From: Molanna angustata | Taxonomy: Eukaryota > Arthropoda > Insecta > Trichoptera > Molannidae | DNA length: 64,000 nucleotides | NCBI GenBank assembly: GCA_963576475.1 | Contig: OY754982.1 | Location: forward strand, 10,001,546-10,065,545 | Direction of reading: 5' to 3' | Shown: in pieces, positions 42,651 through 55,260 of the stretch | How the letters are laid out: every line of letters starts with the position of its first letter | How positions within the stretch are numbered: position 1 is the first letter of the stretch | The notes under the pieces: model-generated | Seen by the model: only the letters and a program-made list of their open reading frames with translations | Told to the model about the DNA's origin: nothing | Database searches by the model: none | Position numbers and translations under genes: made by a program

Positions 42651-44519
42651 AAATAACACCTCAAAATAAATCAACATCAGTAGAGATAAGTACCTACTAA
42701 GAAAATACCCTTGAGTAAAAATAGAAGCGACATTAAGAAAATTAATGTTCATACATAATTGCGATAAGGTAAATATTATTATGCTTGGCAGTAAAGATTT
42801 TGTTCGAAAAAAGTCGAGTAAAATATATGATCTATGGTAGCGTTTTTGATACCCCATTATTAAACTCCCATGTCATATTTCAATTTTTAGTGCGCATATA
42901 TTAAAAGGAACCTCGCGAAGCCGTTCCATCAATTCCTCGTGGATGTATAGAGGAAAGTTTTTCTCATTAAACAGTCATAAGCAATAAAAATATGTTTTTC
43001 CTTTGGTTATGATCGACTTTGCGACATCTGATCTGATACCAAACGTAAGGGGTGAGACGTAATAAAAATACGGTTATTGAGAATCGGAATGAGGGTAACA
43101 TAAATCATCGTATTATTCCTACCCCTTAACTCCTTGCATTGTATTGTGGTCGGTTATATTTCGTAACCTAGTTTATTTTTATGTTTTCCTGATATCGTCG
43201 TCCGAACTTTTTCGGAAAAATAAAACCGAAACGACTTTATTTTATTTAAATAGGAATTTAAGGGAACGTGCACGATTTGTTTTTATCGTAAAACTATATA
43301 ACAAAAGTTATGTGTTTTTTCATGGATCATGACATGTGTTTTATATAATCAAGTTATACCTTAAACATAATTAGTTTTAATGCATTTATTTTTAAATTAA
43401 AGAATTTAATGTAATATATATAGGAGTATTAGTTTTCAATGACGTCCACAGTGCACGAGTATTACAGACTAGAAAGAACAAAATGAATTCAAAAAATAGC
43501 TTTACATGGTTCTTTAAGTTGAATTTTTTATGTGTATAATATAATATATATATTTGAATAAATATGTAATATGTATGTTAAGTGAGATGATTCTCTGTTT
43601 AACACTAGTTCTCAAATTTATCGAGAGTTATGACGTAATTATTTTGTTTAAAAAAAGGTGTTATTGTAAAAACAAAATAAAATCGATTAAAAAATATATA
43701 CATAAATAAATTGAATACGTACACAAGAAATAACTGTATATTTGAATTTATTCTTATTTTATCTTATCTCTGTGATCAGTTCGTTCTAGACAATTAAACC
43801 ATCTTTTTATTTGCATAGAAGCATTGTTTACATACTCTATTCATCGTTTGTTCTAATATTTTTGTATGTATTAAATACCATCTAAAATTATTATGAAGTA
43901 GTAATAATTATTTTAGATGGAGTATCTTTTTTTACACTTTTAATATTAACTTCACATGTCTGTCCATATTGAAATTTTGCAATGGATTTTTACAAAATTC
44001 CCGACCAGAGATGTAAAACTAATCATAAATTGTAAATTCCCGATGACAAGGCACGTTAAAACTGTTAATACATTTTAGTGTTAAAATAATGCATTATAAT
44101 GTAAATGTTTAAAATAGAAATAAATAGAAAAAATATATTAAAAACTGTTTCATTTATTTGATATTTTTATACTAAGTACTATTTTGTATTTCATAAAAAC
44201 TTCACAGGTCTGTCTATATTAAAATTTTGTGATCTTTTTTTTAACTAACTTTAAAACAATCAATTAAACCTCTGAAGATTTCAGAATTTGTGTGTTCTCG
44301 AAGACAATTTGATAAAATCGAACGATTTTGTATTTAATAAAGAGGATTATCAAATTTATAGAGGTTTTTTTATGGCAAAAGACCATTCCATGGGCGCTTT
44401 TGCTCATTATTTGGCTTTGCGAAATCGAGAGGTCTTAAGCAATTTACTGAAGCCCCTAAAACTCTGCTCTTCACGCACTTCAGAACGCAATTTAGTCCAT
44501 TTTATAGGAACCTTTTAAC
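42651..44519. other. Long AT-rich stretch, one imperfect hairpin
   Basis: CCATCTAAAATTATTA near 43878 and TAATAATTATTTTAGATGG near 43901 pair with a small bulge. Nothing else was recognised in about 1.9 kb; the frame at 44288-44518 has no family motif. Confidence 0.4.
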
Positions 44520-45125
44520 ACTGAAACCACGATCAAAAAAATTCAGTAACTTTTTAGCTAAAATAAGAACGTTCTAAAGTTTTAGAATTACGGTCATTTG
44601 AAATTTATTTTAATCTACAAAATTAGTGCACCGTAGATAATAATTTGAATTCAAATTGTCTATGGCGCAGACTACGCATGCGTACTGTGCACTATTCGGC
44701 CATGTTTATTTATATCAGGTCTCCGTGATGTCACCTAACCTAACATTTCAATCGATCTGCACTTTAGTTTTTATTTTCAACATAACGCAACACGTGTAAA
44801 TTATCAATTTTTATTTATTTCCGTACACAACTGATGTTCTCCAATTAACTAAAATATCCCGGACTGCTGTAAAAATAACCAGTACGTTTCCAATTAGATG
44901 TGAACTAAAATTAGGAACGTTTTGACAGTTGGTTCGACTAAAATGTGGTTATTAAATAGAAAATTGAACTTACTCGTGACTTACTTAGAGTTTCCTATAT
45001 ATGATCGTTCCTATTTCAGCGTTAAAGAATATCAATTTCGATTGATATCTAAGTGGAATAGGAACGCTCATATTTTAGCTGGAACGTTCTTAAAAAGTTT
45101 TAGAATCGGACGTAATGCTTTTATA
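44520..45125 (+). mobile_element. fam-3 DNA-transposon-like repeat, reference copy
   Basis: The left end is TTCAGTAACTTTTTAGCTAA, AATAAGAACGTTCT; the right end is CATATTTTAGCTGGAACGTT, CTTAAAAAGTTTTAG, ATCGGACGTAA. The AGCTAAAAT-GAACGTT module appears at both ends in opposite orientation. Co-linear with the complement of 25690-26320. No transposase frame. Confidence 0.7.
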
Positions 45126-45524
45126 CAGAGTAAACAATAATTATTGCATATTTTTTTCAATATACTTGTTTCTTTTGAACACAATGTGTAGCTTTGTGTG
45201 ATATATCTCAATGAAGAATTATTTGCGAAACAAATAAAACAAAATTCCTTTCAATGTATCTGGCCATTGTTGATGTAAAACTCTGGTGTAAATGGCTTGT
45301 GTCGTAAACAAAAATGGCGTATTGTAAAGAAGATGAAAATGAAAAATGTTTCTCGTCCACACACTGTAAGGGATGATGGCTCTGTCCATATGAAAAATGA
45401 AAGGGTTTGTTTGCTCTTTGTGAAAAAATCCAACCAACGTACAATTATGGTTTTCACTTGAAGGACATACAAAATTCTGTATTTTCCACGGTAGATTTCA
45501 ACAAAAAATACTATTTTACAGACT
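45126..45524. other. No recognised feature
   Basis: Three overlapping minus-strand frames at 45208-45472 carry no known motif. Confidence 0.35.
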
Positions 45525-45645
45525 TAATATTATCTCAATTGATAAGAAGTTGAAATGTATATTTATAGGATAACCGGGTACCTACAGGGCTTACGACCAG
45601 TCATAGGCTGGTTTGCACTTTATGCGCTTGTCCCTATAATAAAAT
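45525..45645 (+). repeat. fam-4 copy
   Basis: TTATCTCAATTGATAAGAAG, GGTACCTACAGGGCTTACGA, CCAGTCATAGGCTGGTTTGC, ACTTTATGCGCTTG: the order of 57590-57710 with a small deletion of the GTGATC block. Confidence 0.7.
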
Positions 45646-45842
45646 ACTTTTGGGGTCAGTGTAGTATATAATTAAGGATTTGAATCAGTTAATCCAATGA
45701 ATAGATAAAATACGCAGAAAGCGTGTTCAGACACTAATTAACCTCCCAATTAATAATTATTTTAATTACAGAAATTAAACGAAATAATAAACTTACAAAT
45801 GGTTGATTTATTTCCTTTTGAACATTAAGCATTTGACATTTT

Positions 45843-46035
45843 GTCGGCCTTCGTGGCACAGTTGGTTAGATATCTGGCTGCTCAACCAAAGGTCCCGGGT
45901 TCGATTCACGGTGGAGACACAGTTCTTAATTGTGTTTTCAGTCTGGATCTGTATCACCCAATAACAAGTTGCCACATTCTGGAAACTTGCGATATTTATC
46001 GTCTCACACATTCAGACCGAAAACACATTTTTTTT
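45843..46035. repeat. SINE-A inverted chimera
   Basis: 45843-45950 is SINE-A in forward sense with an intact box B core (GGTTCGATTC). At GGATCTGT the sequence switches to the complement of the SINE-A body (CCCAATAACAAGTTGCCACA, TTATCGTCTCACACATTCAG, CGAAAACACA), so two SINE-A parts are fused in opposite orientation. Confidence 0.75.
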
Positions 46036-46700
46036 TAATATTTTTTTTTCATAAAAGTTTGACATTATAATAATTGGGATCTCACTAGCCTACAGGCTAT
46101 CAGTGAGTTTCCCATACAAAACGGTCAAGACGTATTGCATTCCTTAAGTTACAGTATTAACATTATAATATGAGATACATGTTTATTATATAATTACTAC
46201 TTATAAATGAGTCAAATGTTTTTAATTACTTTCTACAAAATTTTTTTTGAATACAGTTTTAACTGAGGATATTTTATCAAGTTCATCCATACCACTTGTA
46301 AAGGTGTTTAAGTATTTTCGGTATGCTTACTTTCAGCGTCCTTTCACCGTCCATCTGGGAATTATCAATTTATTTTGCACAACTTGTCTGGAATTATATA
46401 TATTTTTTACAGGTATGTAGGTAATTTATATTCATTAGAGATGTAATAATTTAATATGACTCGATAAGTGTATAATTTGTTAACTGAGAGTATTCCTGTT
46501 ATACTGAATATCATTTCATCATTGTCTTTACATTTAGATAAATCTGATTTGGGTATTATTAGTTTTAACAATTAAAAGTGTGTCTACCGAGAATCTTGTT
46601 TTTTTTTTTTTTAATTTATTTGGCAGAACTATTATTTATAGGTATAGTTTCCTGCCATTTACAAGTATATTATTGTAGTATATACAGTTGATGAGCCACG
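46036..46700. other. No recognised element; one short hairpin
   Basis: CTCACTAGCC and GGCTATCAGTGAG near 46082-46108 can pair. The rest is AT-rich. Confidence 0.35.
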
Positions 46701-46710
46701 TCGTGCGGTG

Positions 46711-46713
46711 GCA

Positions 46714-46771
<58 letters not shown>
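46711..46771. repeat. (AC)n microsatellite
   Basis: About 60 bp of CA/AC dinucleotides with one T interruption. Confidence 0.9.
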
Positions 46772-46772
<1 letters not shown>

Positions 46773-46948
46773 GCAGATTTGTAACAATAACACAAAATTA
46801 TTAGGATATGAGTGGCGGAAAGTGAAAATAAAATTTAAGCAAAGAATTAAATAAATGATATCTAAACCGAACAATGTTACTCATTCTAAAATAAAATAAG
46901 ATTTGTTAAAGTAAAAATCCCTTATTGGACAAACGAAAGAACACACAA

Positions 46949-47980
<1,032 letters not shown>

Positions 47981-47984
47981 CTTT

Positions 47985-48210
47985 TCTATCTTCGTCGTTT
48001 TCGGGTGTCCCTTAAGAGCCAGGTAATCGTAAATACAACGGGCAAAATAACATCTTAAATAGTTCAGCAATGAGGTTAACCACCCATTTTGAATGGTGTG
48101 CCTTTTTAGGTGAGAAGACAGTCGTGCAGGGGTACACGCTTGTGTCGTGCTTCCTTTTATAATGTAATGCACAGCCGCATTCCTGTCGCCAATTAAACCA
48201 CATTGATATA
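47985..48210 (-). repeat. fam-1 copy, minus strand
   Basis: Complement of fam-1: GTCCCTTAAGAGCCAGGTAA, TTCAGCAATGAGGTTAACCA, GCCTTTTTAGGTGAGAAG, GTCGTGCTTCCTTTTATAAT, CCTGTCGCCAATTAAACC. Confidence 0.75.
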
Positions 48211-48221
48211 TCGTGATGTAT

Positions 48222-48712
48222 GTATGTATATTTTATTTAGATGCAAAAAATAAATACACTTTCTTACATCTAGTAAAACCAATAAGCATATTTATAGTTG
48301 AAAAAATAAAAAAGTTTTCACAGTATGAAATATATAAAAACAACAAAAAACAAGAAAATATTAAAATTTACACAAAAATACAAAGTAAGCACACAATATC
48401 TTAAAAGAACTTTTCCTTTATGTATTCAACACCTAGGCTACGAAAAGCGGCAAGACCAGATGCTTCCTTCACACATTCTGGCAAATCATTAAACAGTTGA
48501 TGTACTTTGTAATACACATTATTTTGTGTACCTGCCAGGTTAGTCTGAGGCAGTCTAAAGTCCCGCCGACTTCTTGTCGGGTAGGTGTGAACTTGTGAAA
48601 TTATACAGAACATGGTATGAATGAATTGATGAATAATCAAACTCATAATATACAGCATCATTTTATAGATCTGGCAGAGAGAATCGAACGACACACGCTC
48701 CATTTTTGGCAA
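48222..48712 (-). pseudogene. Jockey/CR1-like LINE, C-terminal end and 3' UTR, minus strand
   Basis: The minus-strand frame at 48712-48401 contains HTYPTRSRRDFRLPQTNLAG, VYYKVHQLFNDLPECVKEAS and LAAFRSLGVEYIKEKFF: the h-x-TRSRxxxxLP, v-Y-x-LFNxLPxxVK, FRxxLxxYL ending of Jockey/CR1-group ORF2. The 3' UTR runs to an AATAAAATATACATACATAC end near 48222. It sits directly beside the fam-1 copy. Confidence 0.75.
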
Positions 48713-50270
48713 AATATTTTGTTTGGCAAATTTATTAATTAAATTTTTGGCAAATATTTTGTTTTTGTTGCAATAAGTAAACTTTTGAACATTTTTATGG
48801 CAGGTAAATTAAGTATTTCTTATTTAATAGGTAGGTATAGGTAGTTAATAAAATATATTATTAATATTTTATTTTATTTTTATTTTTATTTTTCATTTGT
48901 TTGGAAACTTAACAGCTATACATTTATAATACTTAATTTCAAATGAGAATACAAAATAAATAGCCAATTATAAAGTTTCACATATTTAAATTATTATACA
49001 TTATTAATGTTGGGTAGTCATTGCATATATTTATTTGTTAAATATTTTATAAAAAAAATCTAGTTTAATGTGTCTTCTTACGGTCTTTCATTGTGTCTTT
49101 CATTTTAATAATATGAATTTCAAATTAAGCATTAGAATTAAGTTTAAAAACATACCTAATTATTTTATTTAATTATTGACCTTGGAAATACGGAATTTAT
49201 TTATTTATTTATATCTAAAACATAGAATAGATATAAGATTCAAAATTAATATAAGCATAAACATAGTTATATGGGCGTATAAAAGTATATTTTAATTATT
49301 TTATTTCAAATAAAAAATATTTAATTATTTCACTTGTGCTTACATAGTTTAAGCTATCTCTTTTTGTTTGTATATTTTATTACTAGCCCCCTCACTAGGC
49401 ACAGCCTGTGCTAAGGTGAGCTAGTTTTATGTTATTGTCTATTATCTTGTTTATTCATTCATACATTTACATATAATATTAGTACCTACATATACATACA
49501 TACGCATTTTCACATAGGCGTCTTCTATTTTCTTCATTAACCGTTATTAGTACATTTTAAATTTTGTTTAAATTATTTCCTTCAGGATTTTTTTATCTAC
49601 TTCATAAACCCATTTTTTGTTAAGTTTATAAATTCTTTTGCATTTGTAATGCTTGAGATGTACAATTATTAGGTACCTACCTTATAATGTATGAAACACG
49701 AACAAATATTGTGTATCACAATACCTATTTGATAAAAAAAAGGTTTAATGAAAAAAAGGTTAAATATAAATCAAGAATAATACTAATTAAAAAATTTAAA
49801 AAGTATTAAACTCAGGCGATAGATATGATAGTTCTGGAGGAGAGATTTTCAATATATAGGTAGGTACCATTTAGTCTTTTAAGTCTAAGAAATACTATGT
49901 TTTAACAAAATGTATAGTAAATGTATTTGAAAACATTTTATTTCACTGCATTCTGTAGGTAGGTACTTAATTATTTAAAGTAATTCAAAATGAAAAGTAC
50001 GGGGAATTTTAAGATGATTCCTGCATTATAAGTTTGAGAACTTAATAAAGATATTATTGTTATACTAAAATTAATAGTCATACCTTATTTTAATTAATAA
50101 AGCACCCCTGAGGCGAGCTCTAATGATCAAGACGTATTAAATTATAGCCACAGAAGAATATATTGTACAAAAATATATATGTAACTATTATTAAAAATAA
50201 CTGCGAAAAAACAAGTACAAAGCTATTTTTTTTTGTTTTTCTTTCTGTCAAAATGTTTTTCTTTCTATCA
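48713..50270. other. AT-rich stretch with one LINE-like hairpin
   Basis: CTAGCCCCCTCACTAGGCAC, AGCCTGTGCTAAGGTGAGCT, AG at 49383-49424 forms an imperfect hairpin starting and ending with CTAG; it could be a LINE 3' UTR hairpin. The remainder is unassigned. Confidence 0.4.
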
Positions 50271-50273
50271 AAA

Positions 50274-50512
50274 TGAGTGAATCTAGTAAAGAAATTCAAT
50301 ACATTTTAATTTTTTGCAAAAAAGAAAAAATGCATTGCAAGCCGCGAATCAAAATTATGACGTTTATGGTGAGAGTAGCACAAAGTTCGTTTCAATCCGG
50401 GAATTTTGTTGTCAAAGATGCACCTCGCTCTGGTCGCCCTGTTACGGATAAAATGGACGCCATTTTTGAAAAAGTCGGCATATCAGTAGTTACAACTAAA
50501 GTAATAGTATAG
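50274..50512 (+). pseudogene. mariner transposase N-terminal remnant
   Basis: A 79-residue frame that contains SFQSGNFVVKDAPRSGRPVT and DKMDAIFEKV. This is the inter-helix segment of the mariner DNA-binding domain (RFxSGNFdVkDxpRSGRPvt-d-D-i-ekV), close to the cecropia/irritans-type subfamilies. A full mariner transposase is about 345 residues; the catalytic D,D34D region is absent and no mariner TIRs were found beside it. Dead fragment. Confidence 0.75.
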
Positions 50513-51390
50513 TTTAAATACTTTGATTACATATGGATTTAAGTTATATGGATTTCTCCAATAAATTATAATAATAAATAATAGCAATTAGTATAATTAA
50601 TATTTAGTACACAAAACAGTGTGAAACTTGAACTGATTTCCATTTCATTTACTCCGAGATCATACAATTAAGGGGATTAAAACGTTTGGATTTCGGTAAT
50701 TATAATTTTGAAATGATTCATTTGTACGTGCGTGTTGAGTTTCGAGTATGACACAACTAATGTCACGACAAACAACCGTATCCACATACTGAATCAGGGT
50801 ATAGGTTTTCGCGTGTAGGTATATCTCTCTTTGATTTGGCTCAGCACGATGAAATATATTATTTTCCATGCAAACTTTCCTGGCAGCACGTGTGTATGGT
50901 GGTGGTGGGGTCCCCAGGGAGCAAGTGGACTTTCCTTCTCCCATCCTATTCCCTCTATATACCCTGCTATTCCTATCCATGTCCTGGTTGGGCAAAGTGG
51001 GTTAACATGCGGCATCGGGTGCCACTTTACGTGTTATGATAATGAAGCCACCGATGAAGGCGACATCCTGCGACAAGGTGCCGGAGTACGACTTTACAAT
51101 CGGACAAATAATAATAATAATATTACACGCGGCCGAATTTCACAATTACAATATTCCGAGGAACGTCTCAATATTATTTAAATTATTCAACGGCCGAATT
51201 TACAATCGAAATTTTCATAAGTCCGATTTTGTAATTCGGGTCCTAATTATTGTGAACACGTTCTAGACAAAATTTGGAATGTAAAATGCAAAACTTGTGG
51301 AATATTGTAACAAATTTGTAAACAAGGCAAACAAAATATATTGAATTTGTTGTAAAAGTACCCAGACGGTTAAAGGACAAATAATACATG
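50513..51390. other. GC-richer patch with no assigned family
   Basis: 50830-51080 is richer in G+C and has overlapping frames on both strands, none with a domain that I recognise. Confidence 0.3.
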
Positions 51391-51392
51391 TA

Positions 51393-51511
51393 CGGTCTTA
51401 CTTACTATTTGCAATTTGTGTTTAAAAGCTGATACTTACCCAGTTTTTTGTATGGCCGAAACTGACTTAACATTGGATTAAACTCATATTTTAAATAGTA
51501 AGTAAGGCCCG
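51393..51511. mobile_element. Small MITE, 119 bp, TA-flanked
   Basis: CGGTCTTACTTACTATTT at the left and AAATAGTAAGTAAGGCCCG at the right are inverted with two differences, with TA on both sides (51391-51392 and 51512-51513). TA duplications point to the Tc1/mariner superfamily. Confidence 0.65.
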
Positions 51512-51513
51512 TA

Positions 51514-52155
51514 TTGTTTATGTGCAGAGTATTACGGGTTAGCATAGGGAAAATTGTGTTTATTTTTTAGGTATAATGACATTTTTAATATAACATTATA
51601 TAGCAATCGAAACCCTTAGAATCTATTTGAGGTTGACGAGTCTATTAGTTAGTTATTTTAAAATAAATAATTCGATGCTTCTTCCGACGAACGAAAGTCA
51701 GTTCCTAGAACACATAGCTCTCGTCATCAGACCTCATCATGTATACCATTTCATGTGGGTAAAATATTTTGGACATGTAGTGTATATATGCAAGAGCTCA
51801 CCATTCATGTCTTTTAATATTTTTGGTAGGAGATATTCCCATCTTCTCGTGCCATATGCATTATTACACACAGGTAAAATATTATAATAAAATATACTTT
51901 TAGTTGAACAAGTAATGATCGATATATATATCCCAATATTATATCTCTTCTTAATGCGTTCATGCTTCATCATTGTGTTTACTTATTTATTTATTTATTT
52001 ATTTATTGTCATCATTGTATTAACTTATATTTTGCGAATTATCCATAATAGCCATTTTTATTTCAAATTCTGTATGTTCTAACACACTACATTCTCATGC
52101 TCAACTTTAGGTGTTTTTACACCTTTTATACAGTTGTAATTATACTAAATACGTT
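51514..52155. other. No recognised feature
   Basis: A short (TTTA)n run lies at about 51982-52005. Nothing else supported. Confidence 0.35.
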
Positions 52156-52159
52156 TGTA

Positions 52160-52365
52160 GAATGGAGGAAAGTTTTGGACACCTGTCCTAAAGGAAGAAA
52201 AAGCAGAAGGAGACCTAGATGAGATGGCTGGACGACATCGAGGGCGATATAAGAGCGATCGGACAGACAAATTGGAGGAGACTTACTGTCGACAGGGCGG
52301 GATGGAGGCAGTTTCTTGAGGAGGCCAAGGCCCATACCGGACTATAGCGCCATTGCTGATGATGA
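52160..52365 (+). pseudogene. LINE-D ORF2 C-terminus
   Basis: With one stop, reads DTCPKGRKSRRRPR, WLDDIEGDIRAIGQTNWRR, LTVDRAGWRQFLEEAKAHTG, L. The R-RPRxxWLDDIExDl-x-x-g-xxNWRRxAxDRxxWRxxlEEAxxHxGL pattern is the common last 50 residues of a group of insect LINEs. It ends in a (GAT)n-like tail (GCTGATGATGATTAA). Confidence 0.75.
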
Positions 52366-52544
52366 TTAATTATACTAAATATCAAGTAAAAACATTTATC
52401 TGCATCGGTGACCAATTAGCTTTCTTAACTGACATTATTTTCTCATGAATTTTTGTTCACTTTATAAAAACACATTAGACAGCAGATATAGATACTAGTT
52501 GATTGTCCGTATTAATATTTGTTTACATTTTATATAATATTCCT

Positions 52545-52879
52545 CTTCTTCTTCTGGTGCCCCATTAGGAACCCCGACGTTGTCGAACTCTGGCGAATCC
52601 CTCTCTGTCCTGTGCTGCCCGGAATATCTGCTCCACAGTTCTGAAGCCTGTCCACTCCCTGATATTAAGCAGCCAGGACATCTGTCTCCTTCTAGTCCCT
52701 CGGCGACTGTCTATCTTGCCCTCCAGTATTAACAATTGGAGGAAGTGGTATTTTTCTCCCCTCATTATATGGCCCATATATGCGATCTTGCGGACTTTTA
52801 TTGTAGACAGGAGTTGCCAAGTTGTCCTGGCTCGACTTAAGACTTCTGAATAAAAAAATATATACTTATAGTTAATCAA
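52545..52879 (-). pseudogene. RTE-like LINE ORF2 C-terminus, minus strand
   Basis: The minus-strand frame reads KVRKIAYMGHIMRGEKYHFL, QLLILEGKIDSRRGTRRRQM, SWLLNIREWTG, AAQDREGFARV: RKixYxGHIxRgxxYxxLqLileGKIxxxRgxGRRqxSWLxNlRxWTG, a well-known RTE/CR1-type ending. A (GAA)n-like tail follows on the minus strand (52545-52560). Confidence 0.8.
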
Positions 52880-53394
52880 TATTTAAAAAATATCATAAAT
52901 ATTTATTCTTCTTATTATTTATATTATTCTTCGACACTCTTTGTAAAATAACCTTTTGGTCTACATCATAGAATCAATAACTCTATTCCTATAGCATGTT
53001 GAAAGACTTTCGGAACTTCATCGATATGTACATTTATAGTTCTACTATGCAATAGAAATTCATTTAATTGTTCGTCGATTCATCTAAAACATATGTAAAT
53101 AATATTATCATCATTATCAGTGTCGTCATCCTCATTACTAAGGATCATGATTCATGTTGTACATTATAGTTCTCCATTTCTTTGATACACTGCCGTCCTC
53201 ATTGCTCCAAACACAAAAACATAATATTCGTTTATTTTTCATTCAATCAGTATATCTGATCAAGAATATATTTAACAACATGCCTAATCTTGAACTTTCA
53301 ATCTAAACAATTTTCAATAATATAATATTAAGACCAAGAAAATCTAATTTGAGTTATTGAAAGAATATACCTGTTTCTTTAAATGTATATTATA
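52880..53394. other. No recognised feature
   Basis: AT-rich. Confidence 0.4.
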
Positions 53395-53640
53395 TTTGCT
53401 ATCGTTTATTTATTGGTTGATAGAGATTTAAAGGTACAATCTTTACAATTTAATGAATAAAAAATGTTACATTGATTTATTAGTGGACGATTGAAAACTC
53501 CTTACCATTCTAATCCTATAATGTCCACTGTTTATATTATACGTTTTCTCTGTCCTTAGAAGTAGAGAAATTCTGAATTGATTGAATTCCACAGTCAAAA
53601 AAAGAATTATTCAAATTTGAATTAGTGTGTATTTCCAGTT
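53395..53640 (-). repeat. Single diverged satellite unit with possible LINE end upstream
   Basis: TTTATTTATTGGTTGATAGA, TTATTAGTGGACGATTGAAA, ACTCC match one unit of the 39842-41209 array. Beyond it on the minus strand NSFFDCGIQSIQNFSTSKD resembles NAFFNTLDISASSLSAFR of the LINE end at 41208-41459, supporting a common LINE source. Confidence 0.6.
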
Positions 53641-54430
53641 CCTCTCTGTGTATGATGACAAGGCGCGATATAAAATGGCGACTTCTAGGGTTGGGGGGAG
53701 CTTTGTGCCCATCTATGTTACGACATCGTAAACACCACGTTGTTCGTCAGTATTTTTCTCGTTTGATCTTAATAAATTTGTCCTAAGTAGGGGATACTCT
53801 TGGTGTGATATGGCCGTCGTAAAAATTACGAGGTTAAATAAACGCCCGATAAAATGGAAATTTTAAACAGTCCCATCGTGTATTCATGAGACAAAAATGA
53901 CATTACTCGGAGAAAACTGTTATATTTTACGTGATACATACATAATACATACATACATACAAACTTGAGCGATTTTTTATGTACATACCTACACAAAAAA
54001 ACCCTCCTCGTTTTAAAACGAAATCGGCGGTGTAATAAAAGTATAAATTTAGAAAATTTCTTTTGAGCGAGATTTTAAAAAGGATTCTTCCCACAGCATA
54101 ATTTTATATACAATCTCGTGATATTTTGTAGCTATTTTTAAACATTTTTTTAAATATTACAGTTAAGCACATAAGGAATTTAAAAAGTAACTACCTACTA
54201 TACAATTAGCAACGTAGTTGGTATTAAACGTATGCAGGTAAATTGTAACAGCGTAACTAAAGACTTAATGGACATTAAGAGGGTTTATGAACTCAAACAT
54301 CGCATTTTAAAATGTTGTGCAGTGTGTTTATAAAAAATGATATACGAATTTTCAGAAGTGAATAAGAGCTACATATGTAATTTTTTAATTCAGCATAAAT
54401 TTCCCTAAAAAATATTTAAAATATCCTTTT
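53641..54430. other. No recognised feature
   Basis: A slightly GC-richer segment at 53640-53780 carries no motif that I recognise. Confidence 0.35.
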
Positions 54431-54439
54431 AATGTATTG

Positions 54440-54670
54440 TAGAATGGAGGATATCCGGGTCCCAAATAAAGTATTGGACACCTGTCCTGAAGGAAGAAGG
54501 AGCAGAGGGAGACCTAGGATGAGATAGCTGGACGACATCGAGGGAGATATAAGAGCGATCGGAAAGACAAATTGGAGAAGACTTGCTGTCGACAGGGCGT
54601 GATGGAGGCAGATTCTTGAGGAGACCAAGGCCCACACCGGGCTGTAGCGCCATTGCTGATGATGAATTGC
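54440..54670 (+). pseudogene. LINE-D ORF2 C-terminus, second copy
   Basis: Reads DTCPEGRRSRGRPRMR, LDDIEGDIRAIGKTNWRR, LAVDRA and RQILEETKAHTGL, ending GCTGATGATGA. Nearly identical to 52160-52365, in the same orientation about 2.3 kb away. Confidence 0.75.
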
Positions 54671-54724
54671 TGCTGCAACATATTGGAGTGGAAAAGTCCG
54701 GACATTAAATACCTAAATATTTTC

Positions 54725-54955
54725 ATAGTTTTTGAGTGTCTCGTAAGAGTCGGTTAATCGAAAATACATAAGGCAAAATAATATTTTACATAGTTCCGCA
54801 ATGAGGCTCATCACCCATTTTGAATGTTGCCTTTTTAGGGAAGACGAGACTGGTGGGTGGAGATACGTGCAAGTGTTTTTTTTTAGATAATGCATACCCG
54901 CACACCTGTCGCTTATTCCCCCAAATTGTGGGATATCCCGTTATGATATTAATTG
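54725..54955 (-). repeat. fam-1 copy, minus strand
   Basis: GTGTCTCGTAAGAGTCGGTT, CGCAATGAGGCTCATCACCC, TTGCCTTTTTAGGGAAGACG, ACACCTGTCGCTTATTCCCC, GTGGGATATCCCGTTATGAT. Confidence 0.75.
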
Positions 54956-55009
54956 AACTTTCTAACGTCAAATTTATTGAATTAGTTGAATGTGAATTAT
55001 ATTCAATTT

Positions 55010-55260
55010 GTTGGCCTTCGAGGCTCAGTTGGTTACATATCCATCTTCAGGGGAAAAGGTTCCGGGTTCGATTCCCGGTGGAGACACAGTTTCTAATTGT
55101 ATTTTCAGTTTGGATCTGTGAGACGATAAAAATCATAGTCTCCAGAATGTGGCAACTTGTTATTGGGTGCGTGTCAAATATATATTTGTCATAGTACCTA
55201 CCTACCTGATAGTTATCCGAGAAGCGATACAAAAATAAAAATAAATTAAAAATAAAAATA
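55010..55260 (+). repeat. SINE-A copy, nearly complete
   Basis: GGCCTTCGAGGCTCAGTTGG, box B GGTTCGATTCC, CTCCAGAATGTGGCAACTTG, TTATTGGGTGCGTGTC and a tail of repeated AAAATAAA. The region between the boxes differs from 2101, so the copies diverged separately. Confidence 0.85.

Noticed and set aside
44288..44518. Possible small host gene (76 residues)
   Set aside because: No domain, no repeat in the window, and it overlaps the left edge of AT-rich sequence leading into fam-3.
45208..45472. Three overlapping minus-strand frames suggesting coding
   Set aside because: None has a recognisable motif, and overlapping frames of similar length indicate chance.
49383..49424. Helitron 3' terminus (hairpin with CTAG)
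   Set aside because: The hairpin itself begins and ends with CTAG, but the spacing to a terminal CTRR and any 5' TC end could not be shown; a LINE 3' UTR hairpin is equally likely.
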